64,000 nucleotides of DNA, taken from assembly GCA_949358305.1 (NCBI GenBank), contig OX442314.1, positions 18,097,060 through 18,161,059 of the forward strand, read 5' to 3'. A program made the translations under genes and the position numbers. Position 1 is the first letter of the stretch. Each line of letters opens with the position of its first letter. Shown in pieces: positions 1 through 11,608 of this stretch. The notes below the pieces were generated by a model that saw only the letters and a program-made list of their open reading frames with translations, had not been told where the DNA came from and did not search any database. The DNA is from Strigamia acuminata (Eukaryota; Arthropoda; Chilopoda; Geophilomorpha; Linotaeniidae).

Positions 1-472
1 GTTTATCCCGCCCTCCCTTTGGTTATTATTTTTTTTCATCGTCATCTTGTTTGGAAACTGGCTGTTGATGATGACACATTGAAGTGTCACCTTGAACTAC
101 GTAGTAGCGCATAAAATTGATACCCTAAGATTTTCTTTGTTGTGTCTGATTCCATCAAGAAAGTAAGCCAGCAGACCTCAAAATAAAAACGATTTAGAGA
201 AAACTGAAATTAAACTTAATACCAGTTACATAGTCTACGAACCAACAACCAATCTATGGTGGTCCAAACTCTATAACGTAACCAAGTCATGTGATACAAT
301 CCAAGCGTGTCATAAGAGCAAGATAGGAAAATACGTTCACAAGTCAGTTAGGTAAGAGGTTTTAATGGTACCAGAAAGCGAGAAAATATTGGTAGAATAT
401 TTAACAATACATCTTAAATCTTAAAATTCTTGAAATTCATGTAATCTTATATCGGACATCGGAGTTTTCCAA
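1..472 (-). pseudogene. Decayed 3' fragment of an SLC7A4-type transporter gene
   Basis: This stretch aligns along its length with 2041-2470, the last two exons and the preceding intron of the intact SLC7A4-type gene, in the same orientation. Shared blocks include the text for GIRHSKEN and HHQQPVSKQDDDE in the tail exon and for HHMTW in the penultimate exon. The copy is dead. The acceptor AG before the penultimate exon reads TG, its donor GT reads AT, that exon has an in-frame stop, and the tail exon has a 2-bp insertion, an in-frame TAG and small deletions. Nothing upstream (473-2019) looks like the missing exons, so only the 3' end survives or was copied. The fragment runs off the window edge. 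Confidence 0.85.
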
Positions 473-2019
473 AAGGTATTCAAAAACTTGGAAGCTAAAA
501 TGTGCACGAAATCTGATGTACCGGTTCCTAGGCGTACGGACTCTCTAGATTTGCCTGAAGAAAATGTTTGATAAAATGGGCTGGTGGGCTGGATCACGCA
601 GTGATTCGGATAGGCAGGTGTGGTCAGAATAATATGGTCAGGATAATGTTATCGAAATAGAGGAAGCAATATTTAGAAAGAGTTTCAGTTATGGGACACA
701 GGTGGAAGCCGATTTTAATGGTATAAAGTGAAGTAGTTTTTGGTGGACGGATGCATAAGTTAATTAGAGCCACTCTATTGGAAATAATGATTATTGCAAG
801 TTCTAGGTGGCTCAGTTTCTTGTAGAAGAAAATTTGTGAGTTGATCTTACTGGTCAGTTTTGATATATTCAATTTGAAAGTAAGGTTTGGGTCAAAGATG
901 ACTGATGACTCCATGGATATTTATCAGTTGCTCAGAATTATTCGGGTGTTGGGAAAACGTGATTGATTGAGTTTTTTCAGTGTTTGCACATTGTGCGTCA
1001 TTAAGCTATGGATTTTTTGATGACTACCTTTGGACTGAGTCACCGCAACTTTTTATTTTTATTTTTAGAAATTATCCTTACCGTCACCGAGCTCGATACA
1101 AACCTATAGAAATCGTTCAGATTGATTCGGTAGTCAGTAGATAGTAGTCACGTCAGTTAAACAGTTTAGCCGCAATAAATAATAATTTAAGTTAGTTCTT
1201 GACAGAGATTTCCCATCTTCTTATCGCGATTAAAGATTCATTTTTCTGATTTGTAACAACTAGGTGATGCTAGCCAACTCATAGAATCATTGCAAACATT
1301 AAAATCTTTCTTTACTAACTCTAATTCTAACAGATTCAAAACTATTTTTTAATGTGTGTGAAAAGAAATAAGAATAATTTACAAGACATTTAATAGTATT
1401 TATTTATATAGTTGTAGTTGTCATTATATAAAGAAAATAAAATATAGTTTCTTGGGTTTGACACACATTTTACACAAAAATAAAATATATTTTCTTGGGG
1501 TTAATACACATTTTACACAAATAATAAATTATTGATGTATTTGAATTTAGTAAAATCACAAAAAATACATCACAAGCACAACAAATAATAAACGATAAAC
1601 AAATTTCCAGTATCGGTATATTTGTAAATATTTTTGAATCATTTACAGCATTTGAATATTACAATTTCAGCTTAAAAACACAAAAATAAATAATAAAATA
1701 TTACATAACAGGCACTTTGCGAAACATTTAAAACACACCAATTTATAACCGACACTTATAAATTTTCTAACCTTTACTTATGTGTGTTTTTTAATGGAGT
1801 TTCGTAAGAAGTCCCTATTAATACTAATAACTTAATTTCTTCCCGTATGAATTATGTAAAAACTATTCTCTCTTTCCCGCAAAAGCATTTGCACTTTAAT
1901 GATTTCCTTCATCTCAATTGACATTTTTTTCCATTAGCACCTTCGTCATTGCCAATTTACTAATAAAATTTCTAAATTTTCTTTTAAGTACACATGTAGG
2001 TAATATCTTATTATTCAAT
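473..2019. other. Non-coding AT-rich spacer between the relic and the SLC7A4-type gene
   Basis: No open frame here shows family features or splice-linked exons. A 96-codon frame on the minus strand at 624-914 has no recognisable motif. Apart from the two-copy repeat at 1434-1520, nothing is evident. Confidence 0.6.
1434..1520. repeat. Two-copy imperfect tandem repeat, unit about 44 bp
   Basis: Two adjacent units share an AAAATAAAATATA start, a TTTCTTGGG core and the end ACACATTTTACACAA. They differ at only a few positions, so this is a recent local duplication in spacer DNA. Confidence 0.8.
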
Positions 2020-4192
2020 TTATTGCTCCCGATGTTTATCTTTTACTATTAGTTGTTCTTCGTCGTCGTCTTGTTTAGAAACCGGCTGTTGATGATGAAT
2101 TTCCGTCTGACACATTGATCCCCAATTATCCTGCGATGTGTCGCCTGGAACTAGTAGTGTAGAATAAACTGATACTTTGTCATTTTCTTTACTATGTCTG
2201 ATTCCATAAAGGAAGTACACCAGCAGACCTGAAAATAGAAAAGATTAAAGATAGCTGTAATTCAACTTAATAATAGTCTACAAATCAACCTATGGTGATC
2301 CAAACTCCAAAACGTATCCAAGTCATGTGATGCAAGTGCGTCATAAGCGCAAGATTGCAAAATACGCTCAGCGTTGGAATAAGAGGTACCAATGGCACCT
2401 GAAAACGATATTTATTAGTAGAATTCTTAACAATATACCGGTACCTAAAATCTCAAAATTATTCTTCATTTACCTTGAAACTCATTTCATCGGAATTTTG
2501 TTCATGTAAACATATAATGAAGTAACAGACGAGAGCACAACCCAGAAATACAACGACGAGTAAAACTGCCCACCAAATTGATTGATCCAACTCGTGTTTG
2601 GCCAATTGTACGATACTACATAAGGCAGCTAAAAACACAGTCAGCATTAAAGTGGATGAACTGACGACAAAGCCCGGTTCGCAATCAAACACGGACTCCA
2701 AGAATGCAAAGGTCGGTTTAAGTCGGCCAGTCTTGTCCTGGAAATATGTTTTTAACAAAAGCAATAAATATAAAACAAAATTTACATATTTTTATCACAC
2801 TAACTTCTGAATCGTCTTTTTCAGGTGCATCAGGAGTGGACATTTGAAATTTAGAGGACGGTTGATATCTTAAAATTATAACACTAACAGCAACTATTGT
2901 ATACGCCATTAAGGTGCCTATGGACATAAATTCGACTAATTTTTCTATGTCAAAAATTAGTGCTAGAAGACCGGTAAAAACGGTGCACACAATTAGATTG
3001 ACCAATGGAACTTGAGTTGTCGGGTGAATCCTGGCAAAAATCTACGTAAAACAAACATTTTAAGTTTACAAAAAGGGATACATGGGATAAAATTAACCTT
3101 GAAAAGCAGTCCATCCGTAGCCATGGCATAAACACAACGCGGAAGAGCGAAAAGTCCACCGAATAAAGAAGTAGTCATTCCAGCTAATGCTCCTACAGTA
3201 ACCACAAACTTTGCCCACGCCGCACCATTTTCAGAAAATGCATCTGGAAGAGCAGCGCTGGGATTAATGTGGGTATACGGAACCATTAATGTCAAAGCCG
3301 ACGAGACGAGAATATACGATAAAGTAACAACACTCATCGCAATCATCGTTGCTAATGGTATAGATTTCGCAGGGTTTTTCACTTCTTCGCCAGCAGTAGC
3401 AATACTGTCAAACCCGACAAATGCGTAGAAGCACGCAGCTGCACCTGAGATAACTCCACCGAATCCATAAGGTAAGAAACCACCCGGAACATCACTCCAA
3501 TTTTCACTCTTTGCCCAGTAGAAGCCGAAACATACGACAAAAGCAATCACACACAGATTGACTACCGTAAAAATGCTGTTGACATAAGACGAGCCCTTCA
3601 CACCCAACGCAAGGAGAAGTCCAGTTAGAAGACACAGCGTCATAGCTATAAAGTCGGGATAAGTACCAAAAAAGTCAATCTTAATCGCTCCAATATGCTC
3701 CAAAGTAGCATTTCTTATTACTCCTCCAAAAAGGGAATCTAAGTATCCGCTCCAAGCCCGTGCGACAGAAGCGGCACCTAGCATGTGCTCCAATAAAATA
3801 TTCCATCCAATTATGAATGCCCATAATTCGCCAATTGTTACGTAAGTATATACATATGCCGAGCCGGCTTTAGGAACCCGAGCACCAAATTCTGCGTAGC
3901 AAAGGGCAGCCAAAACTGACGCTATGCCGGCTATTAAGAAGGAGAGAACAACGCCTGGACCGGCTATATTGCGAGCCACGTCACCTGTTAGAACATAAAT
4001 GCCTGCTCCTACCATATGACCAATACCTGGAAAGCAATATGATTTATGACAGTAATAAAAATGTGCAATTTTTAATTGGTTTTTACCAAGTAATGTGATG
4101 TCGAATGTTGTTAGGCATCTCCTCAAAGGTGTTTGAATAATATCATAATCTAATTTTTTCGTGCGGTTTAGTTTTTTACAAAATTCCTTCAT
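2020..4192 (-). CDS. SLC7A4: Cationic amino-acid transporter, SLC7A4 (CAT-4) type
   Basis: Multi-pass APC-superfamily transporter of 617 aa, expected in a membrane and to carry cationic amino acids (family knowledge; transport by CAT-4 members is poorly established). Exons run 4192-4087, 4026-3098, 3041-2805, 2737-2474, 2398-2290 and 2228-2020, total 1854 bp, in frame. Visible motifs are the TM1 signature GHMVGAGIYVLTG, the [18 protein letters not shown] block, the TM6 substrate-site block GFDSIATAGEE and the paired VPLVPL segments near the C-terminus. The stretch ARAWSGYLDSLF is close to vertebrate SLC7A4. The tail is acidic and Gln/Asp-rich. The ATG at 4192 was chosen because the following LRRCLTTFDITLLG matches the family N-terminus. 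A decayed copy of its last exons lies downstream at 1-472. Confidence 0.93.
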
Positions 4193-4916
4193 TTTAAATT
4201 TTTCTAAATGAATAAGGAAAAAAATTTAAAAAAATAAAAATATATTTTTTTTTTAAATATAAAAAAGTACCGATTTCCTGTTTGTCAGTCTATTCCGTAT
4301 ATTTCATCTGTAGAATTTTTTATATTTTTGATTGTCACATTAAGTGCAGATTTTCAGGTGGTGCACAGTGGTGAGCTTCATATTTTTGTACTCACAATTG
4401 AAGTGGTTCCGGTTATAATGATATTCGCTACACCTCGATCAGAAAATTCGGTCAGTCCGTGTTGCTCGTTAATGGGATACCAGAAAACTGTTTTCAGCAT
4501 ACTGCCAACATTAATTAAACCGTCACATTACACCAACCAGATTCCCTAGTTTCAAACATCTGGTAGGAAATCCCATCTTCGATGTAGTGCAGTTGTGCCC
4601 ATCCGGGTATGATATCACCGGATTTCATTGTGAGAAATAGGCGCTGCCAACTGCTGCCTTCTATTGTGGCTTCACGGAACCAATCACTATGACAACCCAA
4701 AGAGGCATAAACCCTCACAATCACAATTCCATAATGTGCTTTAGAGATATTTATATAATAATTTCTGTACAATATTTATTCATAAATGATTCATAATCGT
4801 TTATTATTACAGTCTCTAGTTGTCAAATTAAACCAGGTGGTTTCTGTTTACAATGAATTAATATTGCTGTATCAGGCTTTTCGTGCATAATTTCTGCACA
4901 CACGAGTATGAGATTA
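4193..4916. other. Spacer between two head-to-tail CAT genes
   Basis: It holds the 5' flank of the SLC7A4-type gene and the 3' flank of the next gene. An 85-codon minus-strand frame at 4515-4772 has less AT-rich composition than its surroundings, but it shows no family motif and I could not link it to a splice site. Confidence 0.5.
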
Positions 4917-7069
4917 TTATTTTACATCATTTTCATTACAGTTTGACAGCTCAGTATGTACGTGCGCATCTTCGTCATCAGTATGATTATGCGCTGCACT
5001 AGATTCGAAAGAAGTCGTAGATGAAATGCGAAGGTTAATTTCTTCCGGGCGGACTTCAATAGTATTATTCGACTGATAAACAGAACTATGTTTAATTCCA
5101 TAACCGAAATAAATTATTAAGCCTGCAAATTAAAAAAATATATAAGCATTTGCAATTTAAAAAAAATGTAAATCCGAATAAAAAGACCTGAAATCATCCA
5201 AGTAGTAATCCAGATCCAATTTTTATGCATTACATTCATCAAAAGAGTTAAATGAAGACATAGAGCTACGATTGGAGTAAGTGGGAAAAAAGGAACGTGA
5301 AATTTCGCTTTGTTAAAAGACACTTGAGGCTGACGATTAATCACAGCTGAAACAACGATTCCGAAAAGTATCAACACGCATCCCACAAACCGTAAATACC
5401 ATAAATCAGACGTAAATAGAGTCTCCAAAGGAAGAACGGCGATGCACAAAAGAATAATGCAAACAGTTGCTCGGTTTCCAGTTTTATGTGTGGGTTCTTG
5501 AAGCAGCATTTCGTCGTCTAAGGCAGTGACGGTGGCCACGTCTAGATTTTCTTTATATTCCTCAACTATGGCATCTACGTCCGTATCAGAACTGTCCTCA
5601 CCGTCTGATGTTACCCTGCTTTCTTGAATATTGCTGTTGTTGTTCAAATATTCTGTTATTTCACTTGAACATCGTTTCTCCGTCGAATTACTTACGGTAA
5701 TTTTTCCGTGAGCATAGGTTGATAATGGCATGTCTCTTCCGTAGTTACATATCTTTGATGTAAAACACCGAGCAATAATATTGAACTTATTGCTAAGTAG
5801 CCTGTTGCCATTAAATCTATTAACTTATGTGTGGGTGTCAGCAAAATCGCCAAACTAACTAGAATCGTTACTGACAGATAGGATCGCCATTTTATCTTAG
5901 ACGAACTATAATCGTTTAGGAAACGAAATAAAAGTCCCTCGGAAGCCATGTTTCGAAATGTAGCGCAAACCGATTGGCAAATAATCAATGAGGTCATGCT
6001 TAAGCATAAGGGAATGCTTGCAAACATGACATATTTTGCCCAATCAACTTCAAAGGCTTCGAATAAAATCGTTGCAGATACCATTGACCTTGATTTGAAA
6101 AATAATATTTAATATATTCACTTTTAAAATGGATGAATTACCTTTCGGTGATCACAAGATGTAAAATGATGACGATGCAAACACAGGTAATTAACGTGAT
6201 GAGAATATGTAGAAGTGAAATCGTAGGTAAAGCTAGTTTACTCTTCCACTGACAATCTCCGTGCGAATTCAACACAACAGACGTGCAAAAAAGACTCGTG
6301 AAAATTGATGCATTGCGAAATATTTTAACTCCAATAATTTGCCAATCTCTAAAAAGAATGTATTCGGCATTAGAGTGCATTGCGCCAAAGATTGAGACGA
6401 AAACGATGACAAAAATGGTAAGAAGAAAAGTTAAAACTCTAAACAGTTTTTCATTTTTCCTACGCTCTGTTGCTGAAGAAATTGTGAGCAATAATATTAA
6501 AACAGTAACACCAACAAAATCTGGAGGTTTTTGTGAAAAGGGGACTGGACCAAAGTTATGTAAAATCCATTTCTGGACGCAATCTTGACTAATATAATTA
6601 ACAGTAATGCTTATCGTTTTGGCAGAGAATGCAACGGCAGACATTTGGTACAGCAGCAGCGACCAACCAATTAAAAACGATGGTAATTCTCCATTGATTT
6701 CATAACAAGTATAAATAAGTGATGTTCGGCTTTGGGAAATGAATTTATATTCACAAAGACAAAGATCTGTATTAAAAAATATGTATATATATATTAACAA
6801 GTGTGAAAAACAATGCATCATTTCGCAAATTAAATAAACTGACCTGTGAGTAAGACACAAATTGCTGCCGCTATTAGAGCTAAAAATAAGTTCAAGTCAT
6901 AATTTTCAGCGGCAAGTTGACTAGCAACAATAAAGACGGCTAGAGGTAAGGATCCACCCAAACCGCGGATCACCAGGTTAATGAATGATTCGCTTGATTT
7001 CTCCGATCCGATTTCGGCGAGTGGATACACACGCTTCCGAAACAACACCTTCAGCCACCACCGAGTCAT
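4917..7069 (-). CDS. Highly diverged CAT-family paralogue
   Basis: A five-exon model of 631 aa: 7069-6844, 6766-6142, 6088-5696, 5633-5188 and 5122-4917. The intron before exon 4 could instead end so that exon 4 starts at 5615; both choices keep frame. Exon borders and topology follow the CAT family, for example a degenerate LCEYKFISQSRTSLIY where relatives have [19 protein letters not shown], followed by FLIGWSLLLYQ. The conserved transport motifs are eroded. TM1 reads LGGSLPLAVFIVASQ in place of the glycine-rich signature, and the region matching GFDxIATxGEE reads SVVLNSHGDCQWKS. The hydrophobic segments and C-terminal VPFFPLTPIVAL persist, so it is a maintained membrane protein, probably with altered or no transport. 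The ATG at 7069 is the first in frame; an upstream exon cannot be excluded. Confidence 0.8.
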
Positions 7070-8888
7070 TTGTGGAGACGATTGCAATGCGCAAGTGCTA
7101 CTCACTTCCAAGCAAACACTTAAGATGTTTATTTACGAGAAATTCAAACTAAAAGGTCGTAAACATTGTATCTCATCCCGTTTCCCTAGCTTCTCCCATC
7201 CGCTACTATCAAAACATCATTGATTTATTTAAAAAATCAAAATAAAAAAAACAATAATCTACAGGCTAAATAAAAAAATTTATTTTTCAAATTCCATTTT
7301 TTATTTATTACGAATTTTATCATTTCGCTTCACATTTTCCCCATAAATTTTCACTACCTCGTTTGCATCACTGTAGAGGTCCTCGGATGGCGAGTAGAGT
7401 TGTGACGTCACTGTACCATCGATCCATTTTTACTGTGTGGGCGACGAAAGCCCTTTCTCGATGCTCGCCATCGTCTCGTTTGGTCGGCGTCCCTTGTCAT
7501 GAGGGGCCAGTCATGGATGACGGAACCCATCTCTACATCTTTAAGCCCACACCACAAGATGAGGATTGCTATAACATTCATCAAAGGAGGTAGATGATCC
7601 GCTAAAACCATTTCCTTATTCTCAACTTGTACTATTCATCTTGCATTATCCAGCGTTTCACGTTTTGCGAATAATTAATCACCCAATCCTCTGTTACAAG
7701 TGCTCTCCTTCGCATTTTTATTTCCGTCGCTAAAGCACAGCACATTCTCTTTTGCCTTCGACACTTTCCATAAACATTTTACTTCATTCACACAATCAAT
7801 AAGTATGAGAAAAAACCAATAGAAACCGGAAGATGGGTTTTTCTATTTTGTACCTGGAGGTGTAGATTGTTTTGCACAAAAACAAAACCAAAGAAAAATA
7901 TTTTTTTTTTAATCCCAAGTCAATTTTTCGTAAAAGAAAACATAAAAGAGTCATAATGAGTTCCCATGACGACAGACAGAAATCTCAATTCCATTCTAGA
8001 TCACGACATAATGGCGTGATTCATCAATACCCTAGGGCAAGTAAAATCCACGGCCGCGACCCTCTCGGAGGGTCCCTCTACCCCAACCCCTCGGTACAAT
8101 CCTATCCCTTTATCAATGAGATCACTCTATTCTAACTGCTAATACGAACACGAAAATGGTGTCTGGCAGAGAAAACAAGGCGGTGCTTTGCTCGTTTATT
8201 TTCTACGTTTTAGTAACAAACCGCTATATTTTTGCTTTAAAAACGTATTAATTTGTTCGTGTCTTTCTGAATCCTGACCCACGACTTAACCATTTAATTC
8301 CTGTGGCTTTATAGGATGTGTTCACATTTGACATTTTTGTAGCGTCACTTACACGCCAGTGCAACGTCACACATTTGGCAATTTTCCAACTCCGTGCACA
8401 CATATATTCCCATTCAGCAGTTTCTCGTCAGATTGGCAGTTTATTAAACTCCAATATTTTTTCAATTTTTTTGTATTACAAATTCCCCTTTAAATTAAAC
8501 CCGGAACTACTATTTACCCAGTCTGTGTCAACTGCAGACATGGTCTGATAATATCTCCTTTTGTCTCTAAAAGATAAAGTGAAACATGTAAATGCATTTT
8601 ACACAATCAAGTATATTCCTTCCAGTTAAATTGGCATTGGAAAATACAAGTTTTTTCTTATATCCGTGTCATCAGTCGATTACGTTTCTGGCACGAGGGA
8701 ATGCCAACGCCAGTTGTTCGATATTTTATTAGCTCTGTTCACTCGTTGACAGAGGGTGTTCTGTATTTCAGTTATTCGTTTATAAAACCTCTATTATTTG
8801 ATTTTTTTAAAACTCGTTTTTCTAAATTGACTTCTAGCCTCTATTTTCTTTATTTCTAGTTTAAGTGTATCAACTGTATAGTCACACA
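7070..8888. other. Intergenic region between two divergently transcribed CAT genes
   Basis: It separates the start codons of the diverged paralogue (minus) and the SLC7A14-type gene (plus), so it should hold both promoters. It contains a full cAMP-response-element palindrome at 7403. No coding exon is recognisable. Confidence 0.6.
7403..7410. promoter_or_regulatory. CRE/ATF palindrome TGACGTCA
   Basis: A perfect 8-bp CREB/ATF site about 330 bp upstream of the diverged CAT paralogue's start codon. Its position in a divergent promoter region makes it a reasonable regulatory candidate. Function is inferred only. Confidence 0.4.
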
Positions 8889-11608
8889 ATGCCAGTCCCG
8901 AATATTAATAACCCGGCAATGCGCCGCCAAGCGGTGCTTATGGTGGGTAAACTGATCCGCACCAAAAACGCACAGTCACTGGAATCTGCACCAACAACCG
9001 GCAAAGAAAAACTTAAAGTAAAGCATACACTTTTCTTAATGTAAAGAATATTATTATTTCAACCTGTTGTTTTCATTAGAAATGTCTAACCACCTTGGAC
9101 CTGACTTCCCTCGGTGTAGGGAGTTGTGTTGGAACTGGAATGTATTTAGTTGCTGGTATGGTAGCACACAAAATTGCCGGTCCAGGTGTTGTGCTCTCAT
9201 TTATGATCGCTGCCATTGCTTCCATATTTTCTGGTATGTAAACTCAGTAAAATGTCAGTAAAACAAAAGTCTCAATTCCATTACTGTTTTTCAGGCGTTT
9301 GTTACGCCGAGTTTGGTGTACGCGTGCCTCACACAACAGGTTCTGCGTACATGTACAGTTACGTGACAGTGGGTGAATTCTTAGCCTTTGTTATCGGTTG
9401 GAACATGGTGCTAGAGTACCTAATAGGTACCTCTGCTTGTGCTTGCGCTCTGAGCGCGTGTTTCGATTCATTAAGCAATAGAGCTATCACAGACACCTTT
9501 GCCAGTGCTTTGGGAACAATGTTTGGTAAGATGGTTAACTGTTGTTTAATTTGATTTAAATTTTATCCATTTTCTTTTAAATTTTCGCGTGAATAGGGAG
9601 ACCACCAGACGTCCTGGCCTTTTGTATTTGCATCTTAATGACCATTTTGATGGTGGCAGGTGTGAAGAAGTCGTTGGTTTTCAATAACGTCCTTAACGCA
9701 GTCAACTTGAGTGTTTGGGCTTTCATCATGGGCGCTGGTCTATTCTACGCTGATAGTACTAATTGGTCAGAACACAAAGGATTCATGCCTTTTGGATGGT
9801 CAGGGGTCAGTATTCTTTTCTTTTTTTTAAATGTTTTAATAGGCTAAATGGAAATTTCGCTATTTTTAGGTGTTAACAGGCGCAGCCACTTGCTTTTATG
9901 CTTTTATCGGATTTGACATAATCGCCACGACTGGCGAAGAAGCCCACAACCCAAAAAGAGACATTCCATTGGCGATCATAGTCAGTCTGGGCATCATTCT
10001 TTTAGCTTACGTTACATCTTCAATGATGTTAACACTTATCGTACCTTTTGATAAAATAGACCCTAGTTCTGCTTTAGTTGAAATGTTTGCCTACAGAGGC
10101 TCTATGAATGCCAAATATATCGTATCAGTTGGAGCCCTGGCTGGACTAACTGTATCCATGTTCGGTTCCATGTTCCCTATGCCACGAGTCGTGTATGCAA
10201 TGGCCAAAGACGGCCTCATATTCAAGTAATCATCACATAGTTTAATGCAAATCAAAACACTTTTTGCAGTTTGCTCACTTATTTTGTGTCACAATAGAAT
10301 ACTGGCCTCGATTTGGCCTCTCACTGGCACCCCGGCCATCGCAACGTGCATTTTTGGTTTTGCAGCTGCAGTCGCGTCTCTCGTAATTCGTCTTGAAATC
10401 CTCGTCGAAATGATGTCAATAGGTAATAGTAATACCAAAGACGAGGCAAATCCAATTGTAAATATTGTTTATTCTATTTAAAAGGCACACTGCTAGCTTA
10501 CACACTTGTCTCCACTTGCGTCCTCATTTTGAGATATCAACCAGAAAAATCGACACTGGCAGAAATGTTACCGGACTCATTTAAACAACTCGAAGAAGAA
10601 TACGGCGTGCAGCACGCCCGACAACCCTCACCGTCACCTTACGAACCACATCACGTCACTTGGGACGACACAGAAAACACGCGCACTTACGACGATCAAG
10701 CAACACTCATCGACAATACTAAAGCACCAAAGTCGGGCAGCATAGACAAGGGCTATGGAGCCGTCCAAGAAGAGACCGAATCTGCTCCTCCTAAAGGTCC
10801 AGGCCCTTTTGATGGTGTCTTTAAAAGGCTGGAAATTCTTTGTCCACGAGTGTTTCCGTGGCGTGATAGAAATCCAGCTACAGATGAATCGGGACAACTT
10901 GTATTAAAATTAGTCGGCATCCTGTATCTCTGCATTGTCATCTTGGACATTATTGTTGTGTGTGAAATAAGGGATCTGGAAGAAGGATCTACCGCCGCCA
11001 TGGTTTTCATCTTTCTTTTCTTAATTATTATCGTCGGTATATTGCTTTTCATTTCGAGAAAACCACAAAATAGGTACACGTTTCGACTACTCCCTAAACC
11101 ACTTTTGTATATATTTTATTATATTTTTATACAGAAAAACTCTGAAGTTTATGACTCCAGGCCTGCCGTTTGTCCCAGCTATTGCCATAACGGTCAACAT
11201 TTATTTAATTTTCAAACTTTCCATTCTGACTTTAGTTCGTTTTACAGTGTGGATGATAATTGGTGAGATTTTAGCTTTTTATTTTTAAATATCTATTTTC
11301 TTACTCCAATTATAATTACTTTAGGATTATTCGTCTACTTCTACTACGGCATTAAAAACAGTACTTTGAATTCGGAGTTCGAACAACCTATGGAAATGCG
11401 GCCACACGAGGACGTAGCCAATGACGTTTCGATGGACACAAAAACCGATCCTCAAGATATTTATAGTCAGCAGCAACCGCAATATCAACAGCACCAACAC
11501 CAAGTTCCCACCCAACACCAAGTTCCCACCCAGCAACAAGCGAGCAGTGTGTCTAATCCGAACGCTTATTGGGATCCAGTTCAACAAGCTGAAGCTGCCT
11601 GGGACTAA
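8889..11608 (+). CDS. SLC7A14: SLC7A14-type amino-acid transporter
   Basis: A 734-aa multi-pass transporter with nine exons: 8889-9017, 9080-9233, 9295-9525, 9597-9805, 9870-10225, 10298-10422, 10485-11073, 11135-11262 and 11325-11608 (2205 bp, in frame). The signatures [40 protein letters not shown] and [10 protein letters not shown] (residues 256-265) match vertebrate SLC7A14 rather than CAT-1 or CAT-4. Vertebrate SLC7A14 is placed in lysosomes or intracellular membranes of neural tissue (established for the family, not shown here). A long hydrophilic loop with [11 protein letters not shown] follows TM10. The C-terminal tail is Gln-rich and includes a short internal duplication around HQVPTQ. 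It is transcribed divergently from the gene at 4917-7069. Confidence 0.93.

Noticed and set aside
4515-4772. An 85-codon frame in the spacer between two CAT genes
   Set aside because: It has less AT-rich composition, but no motif, no splice partner and no relation to the CAT exons.
8057-8073. A short palindrome GACCCTC-TCG-GAGGGTC
   Set aside because: Arms are only 7 bp; expected by chance in a GC-rich patch.
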